NCBI GenBank assembly: GCA_014642895.1
Contig: BMJD01000015.1
Span: 17,740 to 81,739, forward strand
Reading direction: 5' to 3'
DNA: 64,000 bases
DNA from: Lentibacillus populi
Lineage (GTDB): Bacteria; Bacillota; Bacilli; Bacillales; Amphibacillaceae
Below the pieces are notes generated by a model. It did no database searches. It had not been told where the DNA came from and saw only the letters and a program-made list of their open reading frames with translations. The translations under genes and the position numbers were made by a program. This document shows positions 26,311 to 35,125 of this stretch, piece by piece (the first letter of the stretch is position 1; each line of letters begins with the position of its first letter).

Positions 26311-27170
26311 CGTAATTGTTCTCTCCCTTCAACGATTAATGGAAATGAATGTAACAATAACATAGCGTAGAAAAGCACCCAATCAAGTGGATAGAAATGA
26401 AGCGTACCAAGCTTTGGATAAATAATCATTTTCCCATACCCCAACGCGCCTCCAGCAATGCAAATACTAAAAAGTGCAAGTAACGCAATCATCCATCCCC
26501 AGTCATGCTTCTTCAGCCGATACGGAATATAGGGATTTTTCTTTCCAATTCCATAGCCTCTTGCCTTCATGGAGTCAGCCGTTTGCATAGATTCATCGAG
26601 TGACCAGGTTAGTAAAATTTGTGTTCTTAGCTGCCCCGTTTTTGCCCTGTTTCTGATCGACCCTTCTGTAATGCTTAATCCACGGATTCGCTGCACCGCA
26701 CTAATTTCCTGGAGTCTTTTTTTTAATAACGGTACAAATCGAATTGAAAGCATCGTTAAAAAAGCCGTTCGCGGCAGGATTCTTGCAAAAATATACAGAA
26801 ATCGGTTTCCATTTAAAATAAGATTAAAGGAGATGAACAGAAGCAGGATAATAACGATTGTCAAGGCCATTGTAATGCCATAAATGGTTGCTTCTAATGT
26901 TACTTGCTTCCCCCGGAAATAAAATAAAATGTTTGTCCCCCGTGATACCAAAAAAGGATTTAACACGATAATTAGCGTACTCATCACCAACAACGCAGGA
27001 ATCCATTGCCGAACTGCTTTTCCCCGGTCATGTGACACGTTGACCAGAATCATCAATAAACATGCCGTACCTAAAAATAACGGATGTTTAAAGTAAAAAG
27101 CCAGCGTTCCAACACATATGTAATAGAAAAATTGAACAAAAGGATGATAAGAGCGAAAACCATTTTCCAT
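26292..27170 (-). CDS. ECF transporter transmembrane (T) component
   Basis: About 292 residues. Hydrophobic N-terminal helices, then the cytoplasmic coupling region with the two Ala-Arg-Gly-type motifs (VQRIRGLSI and ADSMKARGYG) that contact the ATPases. ATG at 27170 has AGGTG six bases upstream; GTG at 27179 is an alternative. It is dedicated to this operon rather than the housekeeping ecfAA'T set, indicating a group I-type ECF transporter. Confidence 0.9.
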   Translation of the reverse strand: MENGFRSYHPFVQFFYYICVGTLAFYFKHPLFLGTACLLMILVNVSHDRGKAVRQWIPALLVMSTLIIVLNPFLVSRGTNILFYFRGKQVTLEATIYGITMALTIVIILLLFISFNLILNGNRFLYIFARILPRTAFLTMLSIRFVPLLKKRLQEISAVQRIRGLSITEGSIRNRAKTGQLRTQILLTWSLDESMQTADSMKARGYGIGKKNPYIPYRLKKHDWGWMIALLALFSICIAGGALGYGKMIIYPKLGTLHFYPLDWVLFYAMLLLHSFPLIVEGREQLRWIFSK

Positions 27171-27262
27171 ACTCCACACCTGCTTTTAAAAAAATTGTAG
27201 GACGGGAGCAATTCCGTCCCGACCACAACACTAATCATGAACGTGGACAAGCCTCTGCCCCC

Positions 27263-28129
27263 TTATTTCGGACATTTCCCATCCCTCCGAACAGGAGCTA
27301 AGTCTGCGCCAAGATCTTTCCCAAGATTTGTTGTGTACAACCACTCAACCCGATCTCCATCACATACAGGTACTACACCTGCACCACGATCAGGGAATAC
27401 ACCGTTTATTCGGTACATCCAGCCGCTTCCCTGGCCGCGGTCGAATTCATATACATTGTCTATTCCTTCGACATACGCGGTTGCACCTTGACCACCACGA
27501 TAATCCATCTGAATTTTTTTCTGTTTGGTAATTTGGATTAACGCTTCTAGTACAGTATCTTCATTGGTTATTTCGATTTCGGTTGGTGGTAACGGAACCT
27601 CGCTGCCGGATATAACGATTGAATAAACAATTGTGTCCTTATTTGTTTCAGGCTCCTTATTTTCATTGGGTTTACTTGTTTTACTTGATCGATTCTTACT
27701 GGATTCAGATTTCTTCGTTTCTTCTTTATCCGGTTTTTTATTAGTTTTGTTTGTTTTTGTTTTGTTTTTATCGGCTTCTTCATCTGTATTACTGCTACTA
27801 TTCTTATTCACCACATGGTTTGATTTTTCACCAGTATTCTTTTGATTCGATAATGTAGAATCATCTGAACTTGACTTGTCATCAGAATTAGATGGTTTCG
27901 TTTCTTGTTTTTCTTCATCCTTTGCAGATGGTGATTTTTTCGGTTTTTCCTTATCTTTTAATTCCTTCTGATCTGTCTCTTTAGCATCACTTGCACTGTC
28001 GCTGACCTCTTGACCTGGATCATCTTCAAGTCCAGTAGGCTTTTTTACCGAATCTTCACAGCCAATCAAGGTAAAAACAGCAAATAATAAGAAGAAGATT
28101 GCCGCAAAATACTTTGCATAGCCTCTCAT
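27263..28129 (-). CDS. DUF4430 (transcobalamin-like) lipoprotein
   Basis: 288 residues. Lipoprotein signal peptide with lipobox LIGC, Cys24. Residues about 28-165 are a Lys/Ser/Asp/Glu/Asn-rich, low-complexity linker able to span the cell wall. Residues about 170-285 form a DUF4430 domain (IVISGSEVPLPPTEIEI; VLEALIQI; VYEFDRGQGSGWMYRINGVFPDRGAG; VCDGDRVEWLYT). This domain is related to the beta domain that closes over B12 in transcobalamin and intrinsic factor. AGGAGGGG before the ATG. Second gene behind the cobalamin riboswitch and directly before the ECF genes. Probably a membrane-tethered corrinoid carrier that hands B12 to the ECF transporter. Confidence 0.85.
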   Translation of the reverse strand: MRGYAKYFAAIFFLLFAVFTLIGCEDSVKKPTGLEDDPGQEVSDSASDAKETDQKELKDKEKPKKSPSAKDEEKQETKPSNSDDKSSSDDSTLSNQKNTGEKSNHVVNKNSSSNTDEEADKNKTKTNKTNKKPDKEETKKSESSKNRSSKTSKPNENKEPETNKDTIVYSIVISGSEVPLPPTEIEITNEDTVLEALIQITKQKKIQMDYRGGQGATAYVEGIDNVYEFDRGQGSGWMYRINGVFPDRGAGVVPVCDGDRVEWLYTTNLGKDLGADLAPVRRDGKCPK

Positions 28130-28158
28130 TCATACCCCTCCTAACCATCAGGCCATGA

Positions 28159-30426
28159 TTAACCTTTTCCCGCTAATCTTCTTTTGCGGATATAGAATAT
28201 AATAATTCCAATAACAAGCAGGAACACACCAATCAATAGAATGTTATATAAATTGGTTGCGGTATTTGGCAATTTCTTACCCGAATCCCCCTTGCTTTCA
28301 TCCGACACGTTTTTATTTGGTGATTCATTTCCATCATTGTTTTTATCGTTGTCTTTAGAGCTCTCAGGTGATTTCACCTGGTCATTTTCTTTTTTGGGAA
28401 TAACATTATCCTCTTCTTTCGCTGGCGACTCAGGGTCAGGCTCGATTTTTCGTTCCGTAAAGTCATAAAAGCTTCCTTGATTCTTCACGTACATGTCATA
28501 CGCTACAAGCCCTTGAAGTGCCTGCTCTGTCGCCATAGAATTCGATATACCATCATTCAATGTATGCTGAAATCCGCCATCTTTCATTTGAAAGCTTAGA
28601 AGATGGTCAATTAAATGGGTTCCGTTTTTTGTAAACTGCTCACTTGTCGGATCAATTCCATATGCTGTCAGGCCAATAATTACTTGCGAAGTGGCTTCAC
28701 TGGTAATACCTCCGACAAAATCACCACCATCAAATCCTCCTTCATCCGTCTGAACAGATGATAAATAAGCAACCGCTTTATCCAATGCTTCTTTTACTTC
28801 AGACTGATCCTTGTATGGACTTAGACCAGTAATTGCCATCGCCGTTATATCAATGCTCGGTGTATCAAAATTCTCATTTAAATTCCAGCTGCCATCTTCA
28901 TTTTGCGTACGCAATAGTTCATCAATTAATTTTTGCCGGGTCCATTTAGCGTCTTCCGGAACATCAAATTTTTTCGTATCAAGCGCTATCAGAGCAAAGA
29001 TTGGCCCATTATTTCCCTGGAACGTCATTGTGTCATAACCACCACGTCGCTCAGGGCTATTGTAAATTAATTCGATTAAATTAAGTCCCTCGATATTCCG
29101 CGGATCTTTCCCCAAGGCAACAGCAGTCATTGTCAAACGTTCAATATCGGTGATTTTAACACGGTTACTTTCCATTTTATTAACAATTTGTGATTGGATA
29201 TTTTCCTTAAATAAGGCTTCATAACTGTCCGGGACCGTTTTTCCTGCTTTCACCAATCCGATAGCCTGCCACTCACTATTGATTCCTTCTTGTAGCATAT
29301 TGGTTATTGCTTTATTAATTGATTCCGTGATTGAAGGAGTTACTTTTTCCTTCTTCTGATAAAATATATTGTAATCTTTTACTGCTGTATTTCCAGCTTG
29401 ATCAGTGGCTGAAACAGCAATATGATTCTTGCCTTCGCTTAATGTTACGGAATAAGTATTATCATTTTGCGGTTTAATTTCCTTATGATTAACCTTTACA
29501 GATGGGACTATTTCGCTGTCGACATCATCCGTTACATTCACTTCAAATGAAAGTTCCGGGTTTGTTACCGTTTCACCATCATCTAACCCTTTTACACGTA
29601 TGCTTGGTTCCGCAGTATCTGCTGGTGGAGCCTCTAAAACCGTCACCTCTGCATATGGGCGGGTAATGTTTGCCTCGCCTTGGTCATTTTCCCGTTCAGC
29701 AGATAATGTATAGGTTCCCGGTTTATTCAAAGTGAGCGTTGCTTTTCCATCTTTATCCGTTTGTACCTTACTACCATCTTTACTATATGATTCATTATCA
29801 ACTAAAATAGTAGCCCCATCCACAGGCCCTTTTGACTGTCCATTTGTCGAAACATTATAAATTAGTCCTTGTTGTTGAACGGTAAAAGCCTCTCCCGCAT
29901 GAACAGTTATATCTGAATCAACAAACCATGAGTAGGTGTTATCCATATAGTTATCTACATAAAACAGGACAATTGATTCTCCGTCGACAATTTCCCTGTC
30001 CAATACCCCAACTGGTACATATTGATGATTAATATAATACATCCAGCCACTGTTTGGGCCATGGTCAAATTCAAATAAATCATTGACTCCAGCAATATAA
30101 TTTCCACCATACCCTAAATTAAACTGATCCGAGTCTTGCGTATCAATTCCTGCAGTTTCCAGCGCCCGAATAATGGCATGAATCGCCCTTGGTGTGTCTT
30201 TCACAATCGGTGTATTTCCATGAACATATTTTTGCAGGTCAAAACTCTCAACTGTGACTTCAGTAGGTGGCAAAATGGTTTTGTCAGTAGATTCCACTCT
30301 TACATCTACGGTAGCAGATGTTGAACTATCTCCTGAAGCCCACACTGCCGTTGATTGCGGGAACGTAAAAAAGAACGCCAGTAATAAAATTAAGCCGATA
30401 TTTATTAGTTTATGAAACCTTTTCAA
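28159..30426 (-). CDS. LPXTG-anchored DUF4430 / terpene-cyclase-like repeat protein, probable surface B12 binder
   Basis: 755 residues, TTG start after GGAGGGGGAAGG. Signal peptide (1-31). DUF4430 domain at about 45-165 (VLPPTEVTV-like opening, FEFDHGPNSGWMYYINHQYVPVG). Ig-like segment about 170-270 (GTYTLSAEREND). Second Ig-like about 275-355 (GKNHIAVSATDQAGNTAV). Then alpha/alpha repeat region about 365-660 of the prenyltransferase/squalene-oxidase type (NEDGSWNLNENFDTPSIDIT; TDEGGFDGGDFVGG; MKDGGFQHTLND). Charged linker, then the sortase signal LPNTA at 719-723, a hydrophobic helix and RKRR. The toroid plus DUF4430 pair is the same fold pair found in animal intrinsic factor and transcobalamin. 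First gene after the cobalamin riboswitch. Confidence 0.87.
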   Translation of the reverse strand: MKRFHKLINIGLILLLAFFFTFPQSTAVWASGDSSTSATVDVRVESTDKTILPPTEVTVESFDLQKYVHGNTPIVKDTPRAIHAIIRALETAGIDTQDSDQFNLGYGGNYIAGVNDLFEFDHGPNSGWMYYINHQYVPVGVLDREIVDGESIVLFYVDNYMDNTYSWFVDSDITVHAGEAFTVQQQGLIYNVSTNGQSKGPVDGATILVDNESYSKDGSKVQTDKDGKATLTLNKPGTYTLSAERENDQGEANITRPYAEVTVLEAPPADTAEPSIRVKGLDDGETVTNPELSFEVNVTDDVDSEIVPSVKVNHKEIKPQNDNTYSVTLSEGKNHIAVSATDQAGNTAVKDYNIFYQKKEKVTPSITESINKAITNMLQEGINSEWQAIGLVKAGKTVPDSYEALFKENIQSQIVNKMESNRVKITDIERLTMTAVALGKDPRNIEGLNLIELIYNSPERRGGYDTMTFQGNNGPIFALIALDTKKFDVPEDAKWTRQKLIDELLRTQNEDGSWNLNENFDTPSIDITAMAITGLSPYKDQSEVKEALDKAVAYLSSVQTDEGGFDGGDFVGGITSEATSQVIIGLTAYGIDPTSEQFTKNGTHLIDHLLSFQMKDGGFQHTLNDGISNSMATEQALQGLVAYDMYVKNQGSFYDFTERKIEPDPESPAKEEDNVIPKKENDQVKSPESSKDNDKNNDGNESPNKNVSDESKGDSGKKLPNTATNLYNILLIGVFLLVIGIIIFYIRKRRLAGKG

Positions 30427-30471
30427 CTAAACCTTCCCCCTCCATGAATCCGCTTTCAATAAATTCCCCAT

Positions 30472-30502
30472 AAAAAATACACCCCTTTACGAAGTGGTGT
30501 AT
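30472..30502 (-). terminator. regulated terminator of the cobalamin riboswitch
   Basis: On the minus strand ATACACC...GGTGTAT is followed by TTTTT, between the aptamer and the first structural gene. This fits transcription attenuation when B12 is bound. Confidence 0.75.
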
Positions 30503-30525
30503 GGTGGTTATCTGGCACAGAATTG

Positions 30526-30564
30526 TTATGTATCGCCATGTTCAGCTAAACGAATTTTCATCAT
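30526..30564 (-). CDS. possible 12-residue leader peptide
   Basis: Between the riboswitch and its terminator, AGGGAGGTGA (30571-30582 on the complement) is followed by ATG and a 12-codon frame, MMKIRLAEHGDT, then TAA. The ribosome site is as strong as any in the window, but so short a frame may be chance or may be part of the expression platform. Confidence 0.3.
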   Translation of the reverse strand: MMKIRLAEHGDT

Positions 30565-30607
30565 GCCCGAGCTCACCTCCCTATCCTCGTAGGTTGAATG
30601 GCGTAAA

Positions 30608-30785
30608 AAGTAGGCAGGTCTCCTGACTCATGATCATCATTTTCTATTACCTTCCCATCGAATGACAGTGGTTTATAATTAGAAAACTAGCATTTACAGT
30701 GGCGGGACCGTGCCGGACTTGCACCGGACTTCCCTTTTAATGATTTCCTCGATTCCCATCGACAAAATCAACCTAATTTTTTCGT
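30608..30785 (-). ncRNA. cobalamin riboswitch
   Basis: Minus-strand sequence carries the conserved core: AAAAGGGAA, the GTCCGGTGCAAGTCCGG stem-loop, the B12 box in CCCGCCACTGTAA (30694-30706), and the closing AGTCAGGAGACCTGCCT near 30610-30627. It is followed by a terminator and the surface protein / ECF operon. It tells directly that the downstream genes serve B12 supply and are switched off when adenosylcobalamin is plentiful. Confidence 0.93.
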
Positions 30786-30865
30786 ATTCAATTAATTTCA
30801 TTGTATGTAATCAATGTCGTGAAGTCAAGCAGAGGATGAGCAAGATTACACAACTGAAAAGTTCC

Positions 30866-31540
30866 CTATTCAATTCCCCAATCCACTTCTTCAAGCCCGG
30901 CCTGTTTAAGTAATTCATTGGTCTTCGAAAAAGGCTTGCTCCCAAAAAAACCCCGATGTGCAGATAATGGACTAGGGTGCGGCGATTTAATGATGTAATG
31001 CTTTGACGTATCAATAAGCTCCTGTTTTCTTTGTGCAGCAGCACCCCACAGAATGTAAACAACAGGATTTTCTTTTTGATTTAACGTCTCAATCACACGA
31101 TTCGTGAAGATTTCCCAACCCATTCCTTTATGTGAATGTGCTTGTCCAGCTCTAACTGTTAGAACCGTATTCAAAAGGAGCACGCCTTGTTTTGTCCAAC
31201 TGTGTAAATAGCCGTGGTTCGGTATGGAGCAGCCTATATCATTCTGTAATTCAATGAAAATATTTTTTAATGAAGGTGGCTGCGGCACCCCAGGTTTCAC
31301 GGAAAAACTTAGGCCATGCGCTTGATTCGGACCATGGTACGGATCCTGCCCCAGTATTACTACCTTTACATGCTCAAAAGAGGTCGAGTGAAGTGCGTTA
31401 AAAATATCATGCATATTTGGATATACCGTCCGGGTAGCATACTCCTCCTTCAAAAATTCCCGCAGCTTGAGATAATAAGGCTTGCTAAATTCCTCACTTA
31501 AAAAGTCAGCCCAATCATTTTCCAAAATCTGTTTAGCCAT
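30866..31540 (-). CDS. ung: uracil-DNA glycosylase (family 1)
   Basis: 224 residues from the ATG at 31540 (AAGGA eight bases upstream); the frame can start at 31558 but without a ribosome site. Family-1 motifs: GQDPYHG at 64-70 with the catalytic Asp, LLLNTVLTV uracil pocket, and the DNA-intercalating [11 protein letters not shown] loop. Removes uracil from DNA in the cytoplasm. Stands alone between the riboswitch and the antiporter gene. Confidence 0.97.
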   Translation of the reverse strand: MAKQILENDWADFLSEEFSKPYYLKLREFLKEEYATRTVYPNMHDIFNALHSTSFEHVKVVILGQDPYHGPNQAHGLSFSVKPGVPQPPSLKNIFIELQNDIGCSIPNHGYLHSWTKQGVLLLNTVLTVRAGQAHSHKGMGWEIFTNRVIETLNQKENPVVYILWGAAAQRKQELIDTSKHYIIKSPHPSPLSAHRGFFGSKPFSKTNELLKQAGLEEVDWGIE

Positions 31541-31780
31541 ATCTATCATCCTTTTCATTAATGATGTTATACCAATAGTAAACTAGAAAATTTTGATGGT
31601 GCAACCGATTTGTACCGAATAGTAGCACTTATTGAAGCAAACTTCTTAGGGGAGCTATCTTTTTTATAAAGTTCGGGGGATGACTAGGCACCTGTGATTC
31701 TTAGGTGATGAAATACAGGACAAACGCGATAAAAATTGGTAAACTTCTTATTATGAAGGAAGGGCTGGAAAGGTGATTCG

Positions 31781-33577
31781 ATGGAAGAGATTGTTTTAGT
31801 AAGTATCGCAGTTATTTTTGTAGTAGGTATATTTTCGCAATGGCTTGCTTGGCGGATACAATGGCCTTCCATTGTTATCATGTCCATTGCCGGCCTACTG
31901 CTGGGACCTATTTTTGGTTTGTTCAACCCACAGGAAGCGTTGGGCGATCTATACAGCCCATTAATTTCATTAGCCGTTGCCATCGTTTTATTTGAAGGCA
32001 GCTCCAGTCTTGATATCCGTGAGATAAAAGGAATATCCAAATCGGTCTTCCGTATTGTAACAGGCGGAGCATTCATTGCCTGGATTGCTGGTGCACTTGC
32101 CGCCCATTTCATCGCCGGCTTAAGTTTGGAAATTTCCTTTATTATCGGCGGTTTATTTGTCGTAACAGGGCCAACTGTCATTATTCCATTATTGCGGAAT
32201 GCAAAATTAAAACCAAGGATAGCAGCTGTTCTTAAATGGGAAGGTATTATTGTCGATCCCTTTGGTCCATTACTCGCACTATTTGCCTATGAAGTCATTA
32301 AAGTCCTGACGACCGATACACTGCATTTCGATTATATGCTGCATTTCTTTTTCAACGCATTCATTGCCGTCATTTTTGGTTATGTGATCGGCATGATTGT
32401 CAGCATTATGGTCAGCAAGGGAGTCTTCCCGGAATATTTAAAATCTCCCATTATACTCGCATTTGTGCTGCTTTGTTTTACCATGGCAGAGGTTGTCATG
32501 CATGAAACAGGCATGCTCGCTGTCACAGTAATGGGATTGACACTCGCCCGAACGAAACGCTATGTAACATCAATCGGTAATGTCAGTCATTTTGTTGAAA
32601 ATATATCGGTAATGCTTACATCAACTATCTTTATCTTGCTTACGGCTTCCCTCTCAAGGGAGACGATTGCCGAAATTTTCACATTGCCAATTATCGGATT
32701 CGTGCTTGTCATGCTTTTTATTGTGCGACCGTTATCTATCTGGATCGCAACGATTGGTACCGAGCTCACGAAGGCGGAAAAAACGCTTGTCAGTTGGGTG
32801 GCGCCAAGAGGGGTTGTTGCCCTGACCGTTTCTGGATACTTTGCAGCAATTCTTCTTGATGATGGTCATGAAGGTGCCGAAATGCTTACAACATTAACAT
32901 TTGCACTCGTATTTATAACCGTATGCGCCCATGGTTTCACCTTGAGCCCAATCGCTAAAAAACTCGAACTTGCCAACAATGCGCCACCAGGGATTCTGAT
33001 TATCGGATCAAGCAGCTTTTCTATTGCACTTGCCGATTACTTGCGAAAACTTGATATCCCTGTTTTAATCAGTGATACGTCTGAAGGAAGATTACGTGGT
33101 GCGGCTGATAAAGATATTCCAACCTATCACGGACAGATTCTCGCTGAACATGCCGAGTTTGAGGTTGACCTCACACCATATGAAACGATTCTTTCCATGA
33201 CAGGTGATAATGCTTATAACGCACTGGTCAGTCAATCCTATGCACCGGAGTTCGGTTACAATAATACCTTTTCGCTTCCAAGCGGTAACATAAACAAGGA
33301 CGATCCGGACGGTATAACGATTTCACTGCGAGCACATCTGTTATTTGCGGAGGATGCCATTTTTACAGAATTAAATCGAAAAATAAATACCAACTATTCG
33401 ATACAATCGATAAACATCCAGGAAAAAAATAAAATAGTAAAGGACACGATTCCAGAGGATGTCACACCATTATTGATTGTAAAAGAAAACAAAACCATTC
33501 AGGTTATTACATTAAGGAAAAAATTTGTGCTTGATGTGGGGGATAAGCTTGTGGTTTTGAAGAAAGTTCAGGATTAA
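31781..33577 (+). CDS. cation:proton antiporter, NhaP type (CPA1)
   Basis: 598 residues. About 12 N-terminal hydrophobic helices with the CPA1 features VLFEGSSSLDI, VVTGPTVIIPLLR and the ion-binding Asp in WEGIIVDPFGP. Residues about 400-500 form a Rossmann-like cytoplasmic domain (GILIIGSSSFSIALADYLRKL) resembling TrkA-N, and the C-terminus is a small TrkA-C-like tail. Exports sodium or potassium in exchange for protons. AAGGTGATTCG precedes the ATG. Fits a salt-tolerant host. Confidence 0.9.
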   Translation: MEEIVLVSIAVIFVVGIFSQWLAWRIQWPSIVIMSIAGLLLGPIFGLFNPQEALGDLYSPLISLAVAIVLFEGSSSLDIREIKGISKSVFRIVTGGAFIAWIAGALAAHFIAGLSLEISFIIGGLFVVTGPTVIIPLLRNAKLKPRIAAVLKWEGIIVDPFGPLLALFAYEVIKVLTTDTLHFDYMLHFFFNAFIAVIFGYVIGMIVSIMVSKGVFPEYLKSPIILAFVLLCFTMAEVVMHETGMLAVTVMGLTLARTKRYVTSIGNVSHFVENISVMLTSTIFILLTASLSRETIAEIFTLPIIGFVLVMLFIVRPLSIWIATIGTELTKAEKTLVSWVAPRGVVALTVSGYFAAILLDDGHEGAEMLTTLTFALVFITVCAHGFTLSPIAKKLELANNAPPGILIIGSSSFSIALADYLRKLDIPVLISDTSEGRLRGAADKDIPTYHGQILAEHAEFEVDLTPYETILSMTGDNAYNALVSQSYAPEFGYNNTFSLPSGNINKDDPDGITISLRAHLLFAEDAIFTELNRKINTNYSIQSINIQEKNKIVKDTIPEDVTPLLIVKENKTIQVITLRKKFVLDVGDKLVVLKKVQD

Positions 33578-33596
33578 ACAGGAAATGATTTGAGTG

Positions 33597-33644
33597 AAAA
33601 AGGAAGCCATTCGCTGTTTTAGGACAAAAGAATGGCTTCCTTTT
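33597..33644 (+). terminator. rho-independent terminator of the antiporter gene
   Basis: AAAAGGAAGCCATTC (33597-33611) pairs with GAATGGCTTCCTTTT (33630-33644), 15-bp stem with a T-run. Confidence 0.85.
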
Positions 33645-33714
33645 CAATGCCTGAACCCTCTTAGTACAAAACGGTTATTTTATCGTGAATAGTTGACTCA
33701 TCACAATCATGTCG

Positions 33715-33748
33715 AAAAAGTATGACTGCATATCCAAGAATACTTTTT
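33715..33748. terminator. bidirectional terminator beyond the hut operon
   Basis: AAAAAGTAT (33715-33723) and ATACTTTTT (33740-33748) form a short stem with T-runs on both strands, downstream of the leftward YjiH gene. Confidence 0.55.
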
Positions 33749-33770
33749 GTTTCAGGTAGTAGACTCATTG

Positions 33771-35096
33771 TCACAATAGTAAAAATGCAATGGGCGTTAC
33801 GATCACTATTGTCAGGATCGTTCGTTCCACCCAAATAACGAGTAATTTCGGAATACTAACTGGTATTTCCGTCGATAAAATACAAGGAACCAGCGCGGAA
33901 AAAAATATGATGGCTGAAACGGATAAGACAGCGACCACAAATTTAGTGACAAGAGCAGCGTTCGTTACTAGCAATGCCGGTAAAAACATTTCAGCTATCT
34001 CAATTGCTGATGCTTTTGCAGCGAGTAATGGCTCCGGCAATTGAACCAGCCATGTAAACGGAAGGAAAATGTACCCAAGTATATCAAATACAGGTGTATA
34101 CGTTGCTAAAACCAGCCCAAGTAACCCAACTGATAATATAGACGGCAATATCGCTGCTGTCATAATGATTCCGTCCTTCAAATTCAGCAGTACATTTTTC
34201 AAAAGCGGTAAAGCACTTTCAGAAGCCTCCATCCCTTGCTTCCAGGCCTCCTTGAAGCGATTTCCTTTCACCTTTTGTTCTGGTAATCCTTCACCATCAT
34301 AGTATTCATCGCTCATTTTATTTAGCGGCCAAATCCGAACGGTGATAGCGGTTACAAGAAAAGTTACTACTAATGTTACCCAAAAATAAGTGTTCCATAT
34401 ATCCATTAACCCCAACGTTTTTGCAACGACAATCATAAATGTTGCGGAAACAGTCGAAAATCCTGTTGCAATTATGGTTGCTTCTTTTATTGTATATTTT
34501 CCTTCTTTAAATACTTTGTTCGTAATTAGTAACCCAATCGAATAACTGCCAACGAATGATGCAACAGCGTCAATTGCGGAGCGTCCAGGTGTTTTCCAGA
34601 CCGGGCGCATAATAGGCTGCACCAGTACCCCGATAAATTCAAGAAATCCATACCCTACCAATAGTGCAAGGAATACTGCACCAATCGGAACTAATATCCC
34701 CACGGAAGTAACCAGACTGTCAAATAGGAATGGACCCATGTCCGGATCGAACAACCAACTCGGTCCAAAATCGAATACAAGCATAAATGCTACACCCATA
34801 CCAATAATCTTAAAAATGGATAAACCTATGTTTACAGCGTCTTTGTTCCATGTTTTATTAATGAACGGATATATTGCACCAAAAATGATTACAAGCAAGA
34901 TGTAATATGGAATGATTGAAGGGACAGTTTCTTCAACAAATGTTACCATGTGATCTAATGGAATGGTTGAAGTCCCATTTAATGTAATAGGTATAAAAAA
35001 AGTAAATGCACCAATGGAACTGTAAATCAGAAATTTTAGGATATTTTTCCCGTTCGTACTCTCATTTTTGAGCGCAACACGTTGAGGATTTTCCAT
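33771..35096 (-). CDS. YjiH-family membrane protein (nucleoside-recognition/gate domain)
   Basis: About 441 residues from the ATG at 35096 with GGGAGG nine bases upstream; the GTG at 35129 lies within the hutI end and is less likely. Many hydrophobic helices and the gate-domain segments VDAVASFVGSYSIGLLITNKVF and ATGFSTVSATFMIVVAKTLGL. The family is often encoded in hut clusters and is thought to be a membrane carrier; here it is the last gene of hutG-hutU-hutI-yjiH, suggesting histidine or urocanate uptake. Transport function is inference. Confidence 0.85.
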   Translation of the reverse strand: MENPQRVALKNESTNGKNILKFLIYSSIGAFTFFIPITLNGTSTIPLDHMVTFVEETVPSIIPYYILLVIIFGAIYPFINKTWNKDAVNIGLSIFKIIGMGVAFMLVFDFGPSWLFDPDMGPFLFDSLVTSVGILVPIGAVFLALLVGYGFLEFIGVLVQPIMRPVWKTPGRSAIDAVASFVGSYSIGLLITNKVFKEGKYTIKEATIIATGFSTVSATFMIVVAKTLGLMDIWNTYFWVTLVVTFLVTAITVRIWPLNKMSDEYYDGEGLPEQKVKGNRFKEAWKQGMEASESALPLLKNVLLNLKDGIIMTAAILPSILSVGLLGLVLATYTPVFDILGYIFLPFTWLVQLPEPLLAAKASAIEIAEMFLPALLVTNAALVTKFVVAVLSVSAIIFFSALVPCILSTEIPVSIPKLLVIWVERTILTIVIVTPIAFLLL

Positions 35097-35125
35097 TGTA
35101 AAACCTCCCGATTCAAATTTGGTTT

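Noticed and set aside
26569..26883. 104-codon open frame on the plus strand
   Set aside because: Antisense to ecfT without promoter or ribosome site.
27640..28000. Lys/Ser/Asn-rich coding stretch as a tandem repeat or phase-variable tract
   Set aside because: Low complexity but no exact repeat unit; it is the wall-spanning linker of the DUF4430 lipoprotein.
31684..32181. 165-codon open frame on the minus strand
   Set aside because: It is antisense to the NhaP antiporter, lacks a ribosome site, and its Pro/Ser/Thr-rich translation mirrors membrane-helix codons of the real gene.
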